Of a stretch of DNA of 64,000 nt, positions 34,449 through 45,989 are shown piece by piece. Position 1 is the stretch's first letter; every line of letters begins with the position of its first letter. A model generated the notes under the pieces. The model was given only the letters and a program-made list of their open reading frames with translations. It was not told the DNA's origin and searched no databases. Made by a program: the position numbers and the translations under genes. Origin of the DNA: Valencia hispanica (taxonomy: Eukaryota > Chordata > Actinopteri > Cyprinodontiformes > Valenciidae); contig OY747707.1 of NCBI GenBank assembly GCA_963556495.2, positions 31,211,371 to 31,275,370 of the forward strand, read 5' to 3'.

Positions 34449-36424
34449 TGGGGGTTCCTAACCACTCCTTGTTCTGACACACAAACTGTTTATGCTAAAA
34501 GGTAGATGAGACAATTGCCCTCCATCTTGACTTGCACACACATTAATGTGGAGGTAAAAAAAAAAATCCTCCCAGGAGATGATTTAGCAGTTGAAGCCTT
34601 TGGAAACCCACCCCTGCTGGTCTTGGATCGAATCCCGCCTCAGAAGTGTTTCTCCTGTGTTTTCCACCGCCTCTCATCCCTTTTCCTCCCTCCTTCTCTG
34701 TCAATAAAAACAGAAGACACCGGAGGGCTCGAGGATGACGTTCTCTGAACGTTTTCTTTTTTCACTTTTTCAGAAAGAAAAAAAGAGAAACAAACAAAGG
34801 AGACCATAACAAGTGCACAAATTCCTTATCGTGTTGGAGGCTACTTGCAAAACACCTCTGACGATGGCAGGAGGAGAACGAAGGAGAAGTGGCAATGCTC
34901 TCTGGGTGTTCTATTCTTAGTCTCTTCTCTCCTCAGACTTTGGATGAATCCGTATGTGTGCGTGCGTGTGTGTGTGTGCGTGTGCACGAGCATGTGTGGG
35001 TGGGCAGGTGGTGTACAGCTGACAGTTGATTTGCTGTGACACCAGACACACTGGCTGCTTTGGACTCCCATGGCCTAGATATCACAACCTCCTGCAAGCC
35101 CACATACCTAATCTGTGTCACCCCCTGTTTTCTTTTCCCTTTCTCCTTTTGCCCCCTGCTCTCTATGTTAGACCTACATACGATGTTCTGGTTCTTAAGT
35201 AGGCAGGTGGTGGTCTCCCCTGGCAAGCAGAGACAGAAAAAAAGAGTGAAATGAGAGGAGTGATTAAGTGCGAGAAGCCGATCGAAAGGAGGGAGCAAGG
35301 GGGTAAAAAAAGGAGTGAGATCACATCATGTAAACAGAGTGAAGCGCTGCACAGAGATGGAGGAGGCTGTTGCCATGGCAGAGGCTGCATCCTTTTGTTA
35401 AAGATGTCACTCAGGGGGAATCAGGGCTAATGAGGAAGGACTTTGCGCTTGCGTGAGAGTAAATGTGAATCTGAGCTGCTGGTATTCTCCAGCACTGGTG
35501 CTTTTTATGGTTTCACTTTGAAAAGTGAAGGAAGAAGTAAACTGGGAGGAACTGAGTTTAGGTCGGAAGTGGAAAGCAATCTATGACGGAAAATTGTGAC
35601 TGCGTGTGTGTTTGACTGATCTCCATTGAGAATTATCCGGAGGATGTGTGTGTGAGAGTGTGGTTTGGTGTGGCACTGCGCTGCGTAGGTGGTTTGTTCT
35701 CCATGCTCCTCATCTTGCTGCAAATTAGCAAAGAATCAAAGAGAACAGGTTTTATTTAATCCCACCCTCTCTGTGTCCCTCTCTTTTTCCCATCTTTTAT
35801 ATCCTCCCTGCTCAGCAAATAGCCTTGAGCCTCCCACAGAGTGAATGCAGACATCTGCCCGCACTTTTTCTTTTTCCACCGTCTCTCCCTCTTTTCTGTC
35901 ACATAAGCACACACCCTCACACACAGGCGTTTGTTTCACTGTCAGCGGCGTCATCAAAGAGACTGGGGTCTTGCGTTTTTACTCCATTTGTTTCCCTCCA
36001 AAAAAAATCTCCCTTCTTTCTCTGCATTTATAGACAGGGATAAATAATTTGATCAGTAGGGGGGGTTGAAATTCCACCACTCTGAGAGGCGTGACGTTAA
36101 TCTTTTATTATCTGCTCTTTCATTCTTCCTCTGCCTTTCTTTCCCATTCCTTTTCCTCCTTATCGCCTCTCCAGACCCTCCCATCAACACCTCCCCCCCA
36201 ACAACCCCTCCAAGCCCGTCCTTGCAGTATTCTAATGATTCATATTTCACATCCACTGCCTTTTCATTTAGCCCTTCTACACCGCTTCAGGGACAACTAC
36301 TCACGATCTTAATTGACTGAGGAGATGGAGGTGGCAGAGGAGGCAAAACCGCCATCCAACCAGCCCCTCTATGCACAAACAGATACATGGATACAGCTAA
36401 ATAATTAGCACTGAGCAGGTCAAG
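34448..36424. other. Non-coding tract, no recognised gene
   Basis: Contains an interrupted TG-rich block at about 34953-34998 and several pyrimidine-rich stretches (35820-36020, 36100-36230). Open frames on both strands are low-complexity products. Confidence 0.4.
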
Positions 36425-37360
36425 AATATTCACTCAATGGCCCCTTTGTACACCTGCCCAACTGCTTGTTAACACATATTGAGAATCAGACAATCAGATG
36501 GCAGCAACTCAATGGATTTGGTGTGGTGAAGTTCAAACGGAGCATGAGAATCAGAAAGAAAGAGCATTTAAGTGACTTAGATAAGTGCGTCTTGCACCAA
36601 CAATCATGTCATGTTCAGAGTGTTTAAGGAACTGCATACACAGAACTTTTCAGTGTATAGACAAAAATGTCTTGTTCATGTCAGAAACAAAATGGGCAGT
36701 TTTTTTTTGACATAACAGAAAGGGAACAGATGCTCAAATAGCTAAGCTTCACAGCTCAAGTAGGTGTTCATACCACATCTGAAGGTGCAACATGTGGAAC
36801 CTTGAAGCAGATTGTCTACATAGGCAGAACACCACACCAGGTGCCATTCCTGGCAGCTCAGAACAGGAAACCGAGACCACAATTCACAGCAAAGTTGGAT
36901 AATTAGAGATTTGAAGAATCTTGCCTGGTCCAATGAGTCTTGATGGTGGCGGTGTAATTGTGTGCGGGATATTTCCCCTGCCCCATCTGGACCCGTTGGT
37001 ACCAGCTGAACATAATTTAAACTCCACGGCCTACCTGAGTGTTGTTACTGACCATTTATTCCCCTTTATGACCAAAGTGTACCTGTCTTCTGATGCCTAT
37101 TTCCAGCAGGATAAAGCACCATGTCACAAACCTTATATTATCCAAAACTGGTTTCTATAACATGACAGTCATGTTCATTGTACTTAAAATGTCTCCATAT
37201 TCCCATATCTCCATTCTTTGGGATATGGTGTCATGTGAGATTTACATCAAAGATGGGCAACCAACTAACCAGTAGCAGCTTTGCAACGCAATTTGGTTAA
37301 TATGGACCAAAGTCTCTGACGAATGTTTCTGACACTTTGTGGAATTTAAGCCTTAGATAA
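36425..37360 (+). mobile_element. Tc1-like relic of a second family
   Basis: Starts near CCCTTTGTACACCTGCCCAA and CAATCAGATGGCAGCAACTC. Transposase fragments follow at about 36740-36960 (the AACCTTGAAGCAGAT region) and 36921-37160, the latter including VVTDHLFPFMTKVYLSSDA and the block FQQDKAPCHK with the second catalytic Asp. Stops and deletions are frequent. A minus-strand relic of the same family is at 38640-39090. Confidence 0.75.
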
Positions 37361-37690
37361 TTTAAGTCATCTCTGTAGGGAAAACAGGGTCCAGTCTGGG
37401 GGTAGAAAGGTGCGCATAACGTGTATTTTTGATTATGTGAACTTAACAACAGATGATGCTAATAAGAACATCAAAACAAATTAGTTCATAAATTCAGTTA
37501 CAGGAAATAAATGGCACGGACACAGGTATTGAACACATGAAGGAAAGATGTAGCAAAACAAAATCATAAGAAGAAAAGAATATAATGGATTAAATCTTTC
37601 TGTATTTAGAGTTAAAACCTTCACTCTTTCAGTGTCAGCTGGTAATTGATGGCCTATAACAAGATTTATTCTTACTAAGGTATTACACAT

Positions 37691-37886
37691 GAAAATCTTG
37701 ACAGTTTAAATAAAGGCAACTGGACTTTTCTTGTTGTCTTGAAGACGTTTTGTCTCTCTTCCAAGAGGCATCTTCCGTTTTACCACAGAGGCTCAGAACT
37801 GAAGAAGCCTCTTGGATGAGAGGCGAAACGTTTTCAAGACAACAAGAAAAGTCCAGTTGCCTTCATTGAAACTGTCAAGGTTTTCA
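37691..37886. repeat. Foldback hairpin, 85-bp arms
   Basis: Arms 37691-37775 and 37801-37886 are inverted copies with only about eight differences, separated by a 25-base loop. Both arms hold GGCAACTGGACTTTTC and its complement. The right arm carries CTCTTGGATGAGAGGC, a motif I recall as a common fish repeat. Confidence 0.85.
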
Positions 37887-37984
37887 TGTCCTGGATGACA
37901 GAGAATCTACACCCATGTATTACACATGAAGCATTTCAATCAATCCATCAGTCCTCATTTATGAGTATGTTTCACAGCGAGGCC

Positions 37985-38470
37985 AACATAAAGTGTTTTA
38001 TGTCATGATGGGTAAAAGTAAAGAGCTATCTCAAGATCGCTGAGGCCACTGGTTACAGAAGTTTTCTAAACCTCTGAATGTTGCTGTTTTCCACATATGA
38101 GAAGGAGATCATTTTCCCATACATGGTTTTAGTGAGACAAGTAAAAAGAATAATCAAAAAATCAGTCCAAAAGGCACTTGCAGTGAAATCTGGAAATAGC
38201 AGATGAAGTTGATAAGCACTGAACCTCAATGGCCTCCCTGTACAAGACTTCACTGTGGAAGAAGGATGTTGACGCACCTTTAAATTTTGCTGCAAAAGAT
38301 TTTGACAAGCAAGGAAATACTGGAAAAGAATAGCTTGATCAGATTAGATCAAAGTTTAGTTCTTTGGATGTCATTTTAAGCCATATTTTGAGAAGAATTG
38401 GCACTACTTATCACCCCAAAAGGACCATAGCAACAATAAAGTTTGGAGGAAAAAAAATCTGATTTCATGT
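37985..38470 (+). mobile_element. Tc1-like relic of a third family
   Basis: ATGGGTAAAAGTAAAGAGC at 38008-38026 reads as a Tc1 N-terminus (MGKSKELSQD). It is followed by degraded helix-turn-helix sequence (ACTGGTTACAGAAG, CTGAATGTTGC). Nothing usable remains downstream. Confidence 0.55.
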
Positions 38471-38639
38471 CTCTAAATGATTGGTGGAGAAAGGTACAAG
38501 GACATTCTTGATAAGAACTGTAATCTTAAAATGAAATAAAGGTGATTGTTTTAAGACAATGGTCACAAAGAGAGCCAAGGACAGTTGTTTCAGAGAATGA
38601 AAGTAAAACTGGGCTGCTCAGCAGAGTGGGTTTTACCTC

Positions 38640-39090
38640 AGTAGCACTATGTGGTCATAAAGGGATGGACATGGTCAGCAGGAGTTGTACCAGGTGTGGT
38701 CTTCTGCTCCTGTGTCCCCTTTGCTTCAAGCTTTGAGATGTTGTGCGTTCAGAGCAGATATTTCACAAATCTTGGTTGTAGTAAGTGTGAATTTTAGCTG
38801 CTTTTGTCTTTCTGTTGTTTTGAACCACTTGGTCCATTTTCCTTTAATGTCTGACTTAAATAAGGCATTTGGGTCCACACAACTCAAAACTCAAAGACCA
38901 TTTCCCTTTTCGGACCATTCTCTGCAATCCGAGAGATGGTCTGTGTGAAACCCCCAGTAGATCAGCAATTTCTTAAATATTTACACCTGCCTGTCAGAAA
39001 CCAACAACCATACCAAATTCAAAGTCACTTAAATCGCCTTTGCTCCTCTTTTCTGAAGCTCAGTTTGAACTTTATTAAGTTCTCTTTACT
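38640..39090 (-). mobile_element. Tc1-like relic, inverted partner of the 36.4-kb copy
   Basis: The reverse complement contains AAGGCGATTTAAGTGACTTT, GCTGATCTACTGGGGG, AGAGAATGGTCCGAAAA and AGAAGACCACACCTGGT, the N-terminal half of the same transposase family as 36425-37360. It lies in the opposite orientation about 1.3 kb away. Confidence 0.7.
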
Positions 39091-39099
39091 ACATCTAGC

Positions 39100-40940
39100 T
39101 ACAAAAGAGAATTGGGTTTCAGTCTTGTGATTGGCTAAGAAAGAGTTCATTTACTGAGATTTATTTCAATGTGTTGTACTCTTATTTTTTCAGATTACAT
39201 ATCTGAAGAGGGGATAGACACAGACACTCCTAAATTTGCACATGTTTGGGGAAGAAAAACCCACCCAGTGCATCGACTGGGGGACCGTTGCAAGCTCTGG
39301 TAATTAAGCTGTCGATATTTTTCCAAGGGTCAAGGGAGTGACGCAGGAGAGCAGAGCAGGAAAGATGATGCAGCGGGGGGAAAGGATGCAAAAAGATGAG
39401 GAGAAATGAGAGGACCAGCTTCTGCCACCCCACCCCAACCCATCTCTCTGTCTGTCTGCCTCTCTCTTTGATCTCCGCCTCTGTCCCACACTGCATATTA
39501 AGATGCCCAGGCCCCCCTGTTTGGTATTCTGAGGCGGGCACAGAGATGCCAGTCTCCATATCCTCTCCTTGCCTCTCTGTGAAAGAGAGCAAAAAAACCC
39601 TCTGTCTGTCTCAAGATGCTTATCCCACTAAATGGGTCTGAAATAGCTGGAGAACAGGGGGTAGGGGGTGGGGGGGGTGGGGGGGGGGCAGTGGTGGTAG
39701 AAAAAGATGCACGGAGAAGGAGGAGGTTGGGTAGTATTAGACACGCCACAGACGAGTGGGTGGTGGTGGAGAAGCAGAGTGATGGGGCTGATTTTAGCTG
39801 AGAGGATAATTAAACGCTATTATCACAATGGGCCAGTAATACAGCCTTGCCTGTACACGGAGAGGAAGTCAGCCCTCCCATGTTTGCTTCGCTAAAAGGA
39901 GAGAGAAAGGAATGAGGGAGGAGAGGGGAGCACAGATTAATAGGCTGAGGAGGAGCAGGAGAAACAGAGAGAGGCAGTGAGGGGGTGAGTGGGGGGACAG
40001 ACGGTGAAAACAGGCAAACAGAATTAGAAGGAGAGAAAGAGTGGGAGAGTGATCGCTCAGTGTTTGGGATTAGCATGACTCTCCCTCCCTCTTTTTTCTT
40101 TTTCCTCCTTCCTTCTATACATATCTCCCTCATAATTTTTTTTTTTTTGCTTTCTCTCCCTCTGCTTCCATAAGCCCTGGGGATGGCACAGCTTTAGTTA
40201 AACTGCTCTATTAAACGGCGCCTGCTGAGAAAATCAAATTATAACTTCCTTTAATCAGCGAGTATCAGTGGCCCACACAGGAGCAGTCGGCTCTGACAGC
40301 CACCACACACTCACACATGTACACTCTATCACACACACACAGCACACACAGTGAAGGAGGCAGCGACTGTAGACCTGAGGGAGGCCGATATGAACCTGTC
40401 TCCCGTCTCTTTTGGTTCCCATGGCAACAAGATGGAGTGAGCGGGAATATGGGATGGGGAACGTCTGCATCTATCGTTTCCTCTCGGTAAGCATTCACAC
40501 ACAAAGATAGCAGAGCTTGAGAGCGGATATGTAGACGCTCGGTGAGTCGGGGTGTTTTTCTCTTTGGGTGTTTTTTTTTTATTTATTTTTTTTTATAGTG
40601 TCTCCTACCCAGGGGTAAATATTGATTTATTAAACCACTTTCCTATTATAGGACCCTCAGTGAAACAATTTACTGCCAACCCCAGATTGTCATTGGAGTG
40701 CCAGACCAAATCCTCAGCGCCACAATTAATGATTCCTGCAAAATAAATGAAACCTACTGATCTAAATCTTAAATTTTAAAGTCAATCTGAGTGTCCAGGA
40801 ACTTCTAATTACAAACCTACAACTTCCTTAGGCATTACTCAAAATGGCAAAGACAATTTAGGTAATTGCTTGGTGCATTACATATAATTTTTATATGTCC
40901 AGAAATAGCTCCAAGATTTGTGTCAGTTTTCTTTTATCTA
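39100..40940. other. Non-coding tract, candidate regulatory region
   Basis: No gene recognised. It has G-rich runs at 39657-39689, GA-rich stretches at 39895-40060 and pyrimidine-rich blocks. The unique stretches at 39795-39895 and 40180-40290 are rich in TAAT-type cores (GGATAATTAAACGC, TTTAGTTAAACTGC) and resemble conserved non-coding elements. Confidence 0.4.
39657..39689 (+). repeat. G-quadruplex-prone run
   Basis: Four or more G-runs of five to ten bases separated by single T or TA. Confidence 0.8.
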
Positions 40941-40942
40941 CA

Positions 40943-42000
40943 GTGCCTTGCAAAAGTATGGGCCGTCAAACTTCAACAACAAGCTTCGATGTCATTTACT
41001 GTGATTTTATGTGATAGACACAAAGAAGTGAGCAAATGGGACATGGAAGAAAAGTTATCCAATTTGTTTTTTCAAAAGACAATCTAAAAAGTTTGACATG
41101 CCTGTTTATACAACCCCCTTTACTCTGATACCTCTGAATAAAATCCTGTGAAGGTCTTCAGAAGCAACCTAATTAGTAAATGAAGACCACCTCTACGAAA
41201 TGTAATCTCAGTATACATACAATGCTTATGTGAAAGCCTCATAGATGTGTTAGAAGAGCTGTCATGTAATGGTGAAATGGGAGACCCATATGCAGTTAGG
41301 AAGCAGGTGAACAAAAAAATACAACACTTTTTACCAAAAATGTTGGAAATTAAAACCATAACAATTAATCACAGGATGAACTTGAGGACACAGGCAGGGG
41401 GCAACAACTGGAGAATCTGACCCTAACCTAGTAGACCACAAAGTACAACACAGAGGAATGAACTGATGAGGAATGAACAGATAAGGCAAGACCCAAAAGA
41501 AAATAATAATCAACCCAGGAATAAATCGAACATGGAAACAAAAGAGTGAAAAATCCCCAAATAAAAAAAAACATTAAACCAAGGTTTAAAAAAAATCATG
41601 ACACAAACAGCATCATGAAGGACCACAGCAGACAGGTCACAGATAAAGTTGTAAAGAGTTTTAGAGCAGTGTTTAGGTTATAAAAACAGTAACCCAAAGT
41701 TTTAATATGTCATGGAGCACTGTTCAGTCCATCATCTGAAAATGAAAAGGGCTTAGCACAGCTACAATTCTTCCAAGACATGGCTGTCCCCTAAGCTCAC
41801 CAGCCGGTAGAAGAGAACATTGATCAGCGAAGCAGCAAAGAGGCTCATGCTAACTGTGTAAGAGCTGCAGAGATACATTGCTCAGGTGGGAAAATCTGTT
41901 GACAGATCAGCTATTGGTCATACACTCCACAATCTGAGCTTGGAAGAGAGGGAGGAAGAGGCCATTGCTGAAATATTATCCAACACAAATGAAAGATATT
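40943..42000 (+). mobile_element. Tc1/mariner relic with an insertion
   Basis: Begins ACAGTGCCTTGCAAAAGTAT, the usual terminus of the common fish Tc1 family. The 5' region follows (ACTCTGATACC, CCTAATTAG), and after the insertion at 41260-41603 transposase N-terminal sequence (CCATCATCTGAAAATG, CCAAGACATGGCTGTCC, GAGCTGCAGAGAT). It fades at about 42000 with no 3' end. Confidence 0.8.
41260..41603 (-). mobile_element. Solo-LTR-like element inside Tc1
   Basis: 344 bp with inverted ends TGTCATG and CATGACA. It has an internal segment GGGTCTCCCATTTCACC (minus strand) and no coding sequence. The Tc1 relic continues on both sides. No clear target duplication is visible. Confidence 0.55.
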
Positions 42001-42470
42001 AAAAAAAAAATCAACGAGAACTTTTAGTTATAGTAATGAAGAATTACATTTTATTATCACACTAAACACGTGTCTTGACTGATTCAAAAACCAAACACAC
42101 ATACAAAGATAACCACTAATTCTACTCTTAGAGCTCAAATAAATTATTAAACTGATTAAAAATGTAACATTTATCAAAAGGTAATAATTTCAATGGTCTT
42201 TGTGGTTTCCCACCATATATATGGAACAAATGTTGGAAATAAAGACTAATATACTTTTTTAGGTAATGCTGAACACACTCCAAAGTGTTTGGAGAAAAAA
42301 ACTGTCTGGTTTCAATTGTTTGTCTAAGTAGCTTCTGCTGGAACTGACATCACAAGGAGCTGATTGACCAATCAGAAGCAGACTTGAGGTGATCTGCTAT
42401 AATAGACAGATAATAAAAAATCCAGCAAGGCACTTCACTTTACACAGCTCCTGTCTGCACCATGCCCTGT
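42001..42470. other. Unassigned sequence before the Gypsy element
   Basis: AT-rich; includes GACCAATCAGAAGC at 42367-42380. No recognised element or gene. Confidence 0.35.
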
Positions 42471-42559
42471 GGTGGATACCTGTGAGATGAAGTTAAACCA
42501 AACAGAGATGAACAACCCACAATCCTGCTTATGGCTTAGAAGAAGAATGGGAAGATTCA

Positions 42560-43805
42560 TAAAAGGAGATGAGTTTTATCCAAACTGAAGGAGCAGGGCA
42601 CCCAAGAACTGTCCTCAGGACCTTAACCCTCCCTATAGACGAGGTATTGCCAACCACACCCTCACCAACAGGAGTCTATGATGTCGGGGGTCCCGGGTGG
42701 ATGGAGGGCACAAGGTGCTGGAATGGACTGGTTTGATTTGGGAGACATGAAACATGGGGTGTGTCCTGAGACTGGCAGAGAGGTGAAGATGGACAGCAGA
42801 TGGACTGATGACAGACTCGATTGGTGGAAGTAAGACATCTGAGAGTAGCTTCATGCACCTGATTCATGCACTCTGTCTGAACATTGGACTGAGGGTGATA
42901 AACGGCATACTTTGGCACCGGGTGCAGAACACAACGGTTTCCAAACTTGGGATATGAACTGAGAGCCACAGTCAGACAGAACTTCCTTTGGTATACCATC
43001 TAGAGAGAATATATCTTTCATGAGGAGCTGGCCAGTCTGGAAGGCAGTGGGAAGTTTCCTGAGAGGGAGGAGATGACATGCTTTAGAGAATCTGTCTATT
43101 ATTATGAAGATAGTGGTCATACCTTTTGAAGGGAAAAGTCCGGTGACGAAATCAATGAGAACGTAGGACCAGGTGCTTTTTGGAATGGAAAGTTGTTGTA
43201 GAAGACCAACTGGTAGTCTTTTGCCGGATTTGTTGCAAGCACAGACAGAACAGGCGAGGATGTAGTCTTTGACGTCTTTATGGACGGAGGGCCACGAGAA
43301 TCTGCGGTTGATTAGTGAGATGGTACTACTGATACCTGGGTGACATGAAAAACGGGCGGTGAGGAGCCAATGAATGAAATTAGATTGAGTTGAGGAGGGG
43401 ACGTAGATTCTGTTAGGTGGGGTTGTACCAGGATCAGGTTCCTTCTGATAGGTTTGTTTTATGATGTCTTCAATTTGCCATGTAAAAGAACCAACAGTAC
43501 ATCTGGGTGGAAGGATAGTAGCAGGAGTCTTATCATCATTTTCTGTGGCAAACTGTCGAGATAGGGCACCTGATTAGACATTCTTAGAACCTGGGCAATA
43601 GGAAATGGAACGGTTTAATCGGAAGAAAAAGAGGGACCAATGAGACTGACGAGAATGGGGACGCTTTGCTGACTGAATTTAAGATAGGTTCTTATGATCA
43701 GTCCTGCTTGTCCAAGGCAAGTTTGAAATCAAGGAGTTCCTGATCCCACGTGTCATAATTGCACTCTGTGGGTGTAAAACAGCGGGAGAAGAAGTCACAA
43801 GGGTG
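42560..43805 (-). pseudogene. Gypsy pol, C-terminal half (RNase H end, integrase, chromodomain)
   Basis: From the 43.8-kb end: RNase H sequence with FFSRCFTPTECNYD and TDHKNL; then the integrase core with the first Asp in LIDFVTGL, the second in SDCGSQFIS and the Glu in QTECMNQ (42851-43160); then ISPSAVHLHLSASLRTHPMF and HVSQIKP; and finally a chromodomain remnant (WQYLVYREG, SSWVP) near 42590-42650. Several stops and shifts are present. Confidence 0.8.
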
Positions 43806-43809
43806 AAGT

Positions 43810-44165
43810 TGTTGATTCGTTTTCAATGTGCAAAGAATTCAATATGGTTAAATAAACAGTCAACACAGCTTCACTTCTAAAATGTACAGCTTTTGCCGGT
43901 TTTATTAATTTACATACCTCTCTGATCAGAACAGACAATCGGTAACATACAATCCTGTCCTCTTTGATTCCCCGGATAGACTCTCCCTCTATCATTAGTG
44001 CTATCCTGACTACATACACACGTGTGTGATGGAGACCCATAGAATCCCATACAGTCATTTACCTTCCAAGAAGCCATTTGTTAGCTGGTTTGACCGGTCA
44101 CAATGACCGGTCAAATGACCAGCACATTCTTGCATGTAGCTCCCTGGCTGTACATGCAGTTTTCT
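43810..44165 (-). repeat. 3' LTR of the ERV
   Basis: Ends in CA at the Gypsy junction. It contains AATAAA in TTAATAAAACCGGC (minus strand) and, near its start, AAAACTGCATGTACA, which recurs at the opposite ERV end (46930-46978). A palindrome of two TGACCGGTCA units lies at 44091-44113. The first bases of the LTR were lost at the repeat insertion at 44166. Confidence 0.6.
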
Positions 44166-44358
44166 CTGTGTGTCTCTGTGTTGCCCTGCGATGGTCTCGC
44201 GACCTCTCCAGGGTGTACCCCCCTCTAGCCCCGTGACTGTGGAGATAGGCACCAGCCTCCCCCCACGCAACCCTGCATAGGATGGATGGGTACATAAAAT
44301 GGATTGATGGATGGATGGATGGATGGATGGATGGATGGATGGATGGATGGATGGATGA
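44166..44358 (+). repeat. GGAT-tailed fish interspersed repeat
   Basis: Contains TCTGTGTTGCCCTGCGATGG, CCTCTCCAGGGTGTA and GGAGATAGGCACCAGC and ends in a long (GGAT)n run at 44305-44357. It is the 3' half of the family seen at 28600-28850, inserted at the env/LTR boundary. Confidence 0.75.
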
Positions 44359-44361
44359 ATA

Positions 44362-45657
44362 TTATAGACTCAAATCTTCCTTTACTTCATGACTTGCCTT
44401 AAATTCATTTAGAATTCCTCTGGGTTGTCCTATTATGTCCAGATCAACACTCTGATCTGGCACATATTGTCTCTTTGTTCTAGGATTGTTTTTCACTTGA
44501 TCAAGGTTAATCATTTTGTTCACACCTTCATGCAGCATTGTAACAGGCATTTTCCATCTTACCATGGTGCACAAACCTATCTATCCATCATGGTGACAAA
44601 ATGTTCAACAAGATGGCATCTCCACACATAAAATAACTGTCTGCTATTGCTTAAGTTTGTTCACTCATGAAGTATAGAGGAGGAAGTGTCATTGTCATAT
44701 TATCACATCTGACTTAATGGGTCAGGGTTTTCATACCAAACTGGTGTATTAATAAATATGGGTGTCATGTTAGCAGTTGGAAACCAAGATAAAACCCGAG
44801 TTACCTTACATTTAACTGTTGTGTTTCCCACAAGAGTTCCTTCACCTTCTGTAAAACCTCCACTAGTAATGCATTCATATTCAGCTTCCCAATCTACTTT
44901 CTAAACTGTTGGTGAACCATTTTGTGTTGTTGAAATATTAAACTCTGCACATTTCTCCCTCAATTGTATAACCTCTATACTTCTTAGGAATTCCTCTTGA
45001 CCCATGGAGTAATCTGAATTTAATTCCACACATGGAGAATCTAAAAAATAATGGTACACCGGATGCATTATTAAATTATTCAAATTTACAGGCTTGTTTC
45101 TGTTCCGAGGCGCACTCTTCAAAAGTAAATTTTTCTGGAACTACAATTGGAACTACTCCTGGTGATTCAGAGCACATGATGACCTCACAAAAGGAAATTT
45201 ATTTTGTTGTGTACCACGCCCATAAATACCAGCTATTTTGATTAACTTTTACCCAAAGTTAACCTTCTGTCGGCCTAGGCCTTGCTCTAGGGACAGCTAC
45301 ATTTTGTACTTTAACTCGATTTGGTCTATAACTGGGATTGTTCATATTCTGATATTGTGACCCATTAATTGTATCCAGTCCCCCCTGACGACAGTCTGAA
45401 CTGACATGTTCACTCATATTAAAGGGAGACTGTTCTATAACTGGTGTAATTTTATTAGCAGTTTTAGGTGTGTTCACTTGTGTTAAAAGTAATCCTATCC
45501 TGTTGGTAGTAACTGGTGATGGGCTAGGAGGAAGGGCAGCTATTGTTGGTACTCCTGGAGTGGTTATTAGAACATGAGTTGGCGGTGGTGCAGTTGTGGT
45601 TAATAATACTGTGGGGATGGAAATTAGAAGGGTATCTATTATAGGTATCCATTTCAT
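44362..45657 (-). pseudogene. Retroviral env remnant
   Basis: A broken minus-strand env-like gene. It opens at 45657 with a signal-peptide-like start (MKWIPI then a hydrophobic stretch) and a Pro/Thr-rich region, with a stop near 45259. A further fragment lies at 44901-45122. The last fragment, 44362-44574, contains RTKR at 44470-44481, a furin-type surface/transmembrane cleavage site, followed by about 35 residues. The transmembrane subunit is then cut off by the repeat at 44358. Stops and the missing TM part make it non-functional. Assignment to env rests on the order of signal peptide and cleavage site and on the adjoining LTR. Confidence 0.55.
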
Positions 45658-45989
45658 TTTACCTTAAAATAATGTTTCCGAACTCGTGTCAGTGGTTCAT
45701 CAACTCATAACAGGGTGAAACGGCACTTCTGCATTCGCTTTGCGACCCTCTATCGGCCATAACAGCACTATGTAAGTTTGGGTTGTCGGGTAGTGGTTTT
45801 GTAGTTCAAATGAGACTACAAATGCGACTTGCTTTACGGCAGGCTTCACAAACGCTGGTAGGTGGAGCATCCTCCAAGGCTCTCTGGGTGGAGCATACCT
45901 GGCAGGTACATATAAATGGAAGATATCTAGTAGCAGGTAGCTTGAACAATTGTCATCATGACGGAGCAGAAATTGTATTCATGTACGCC

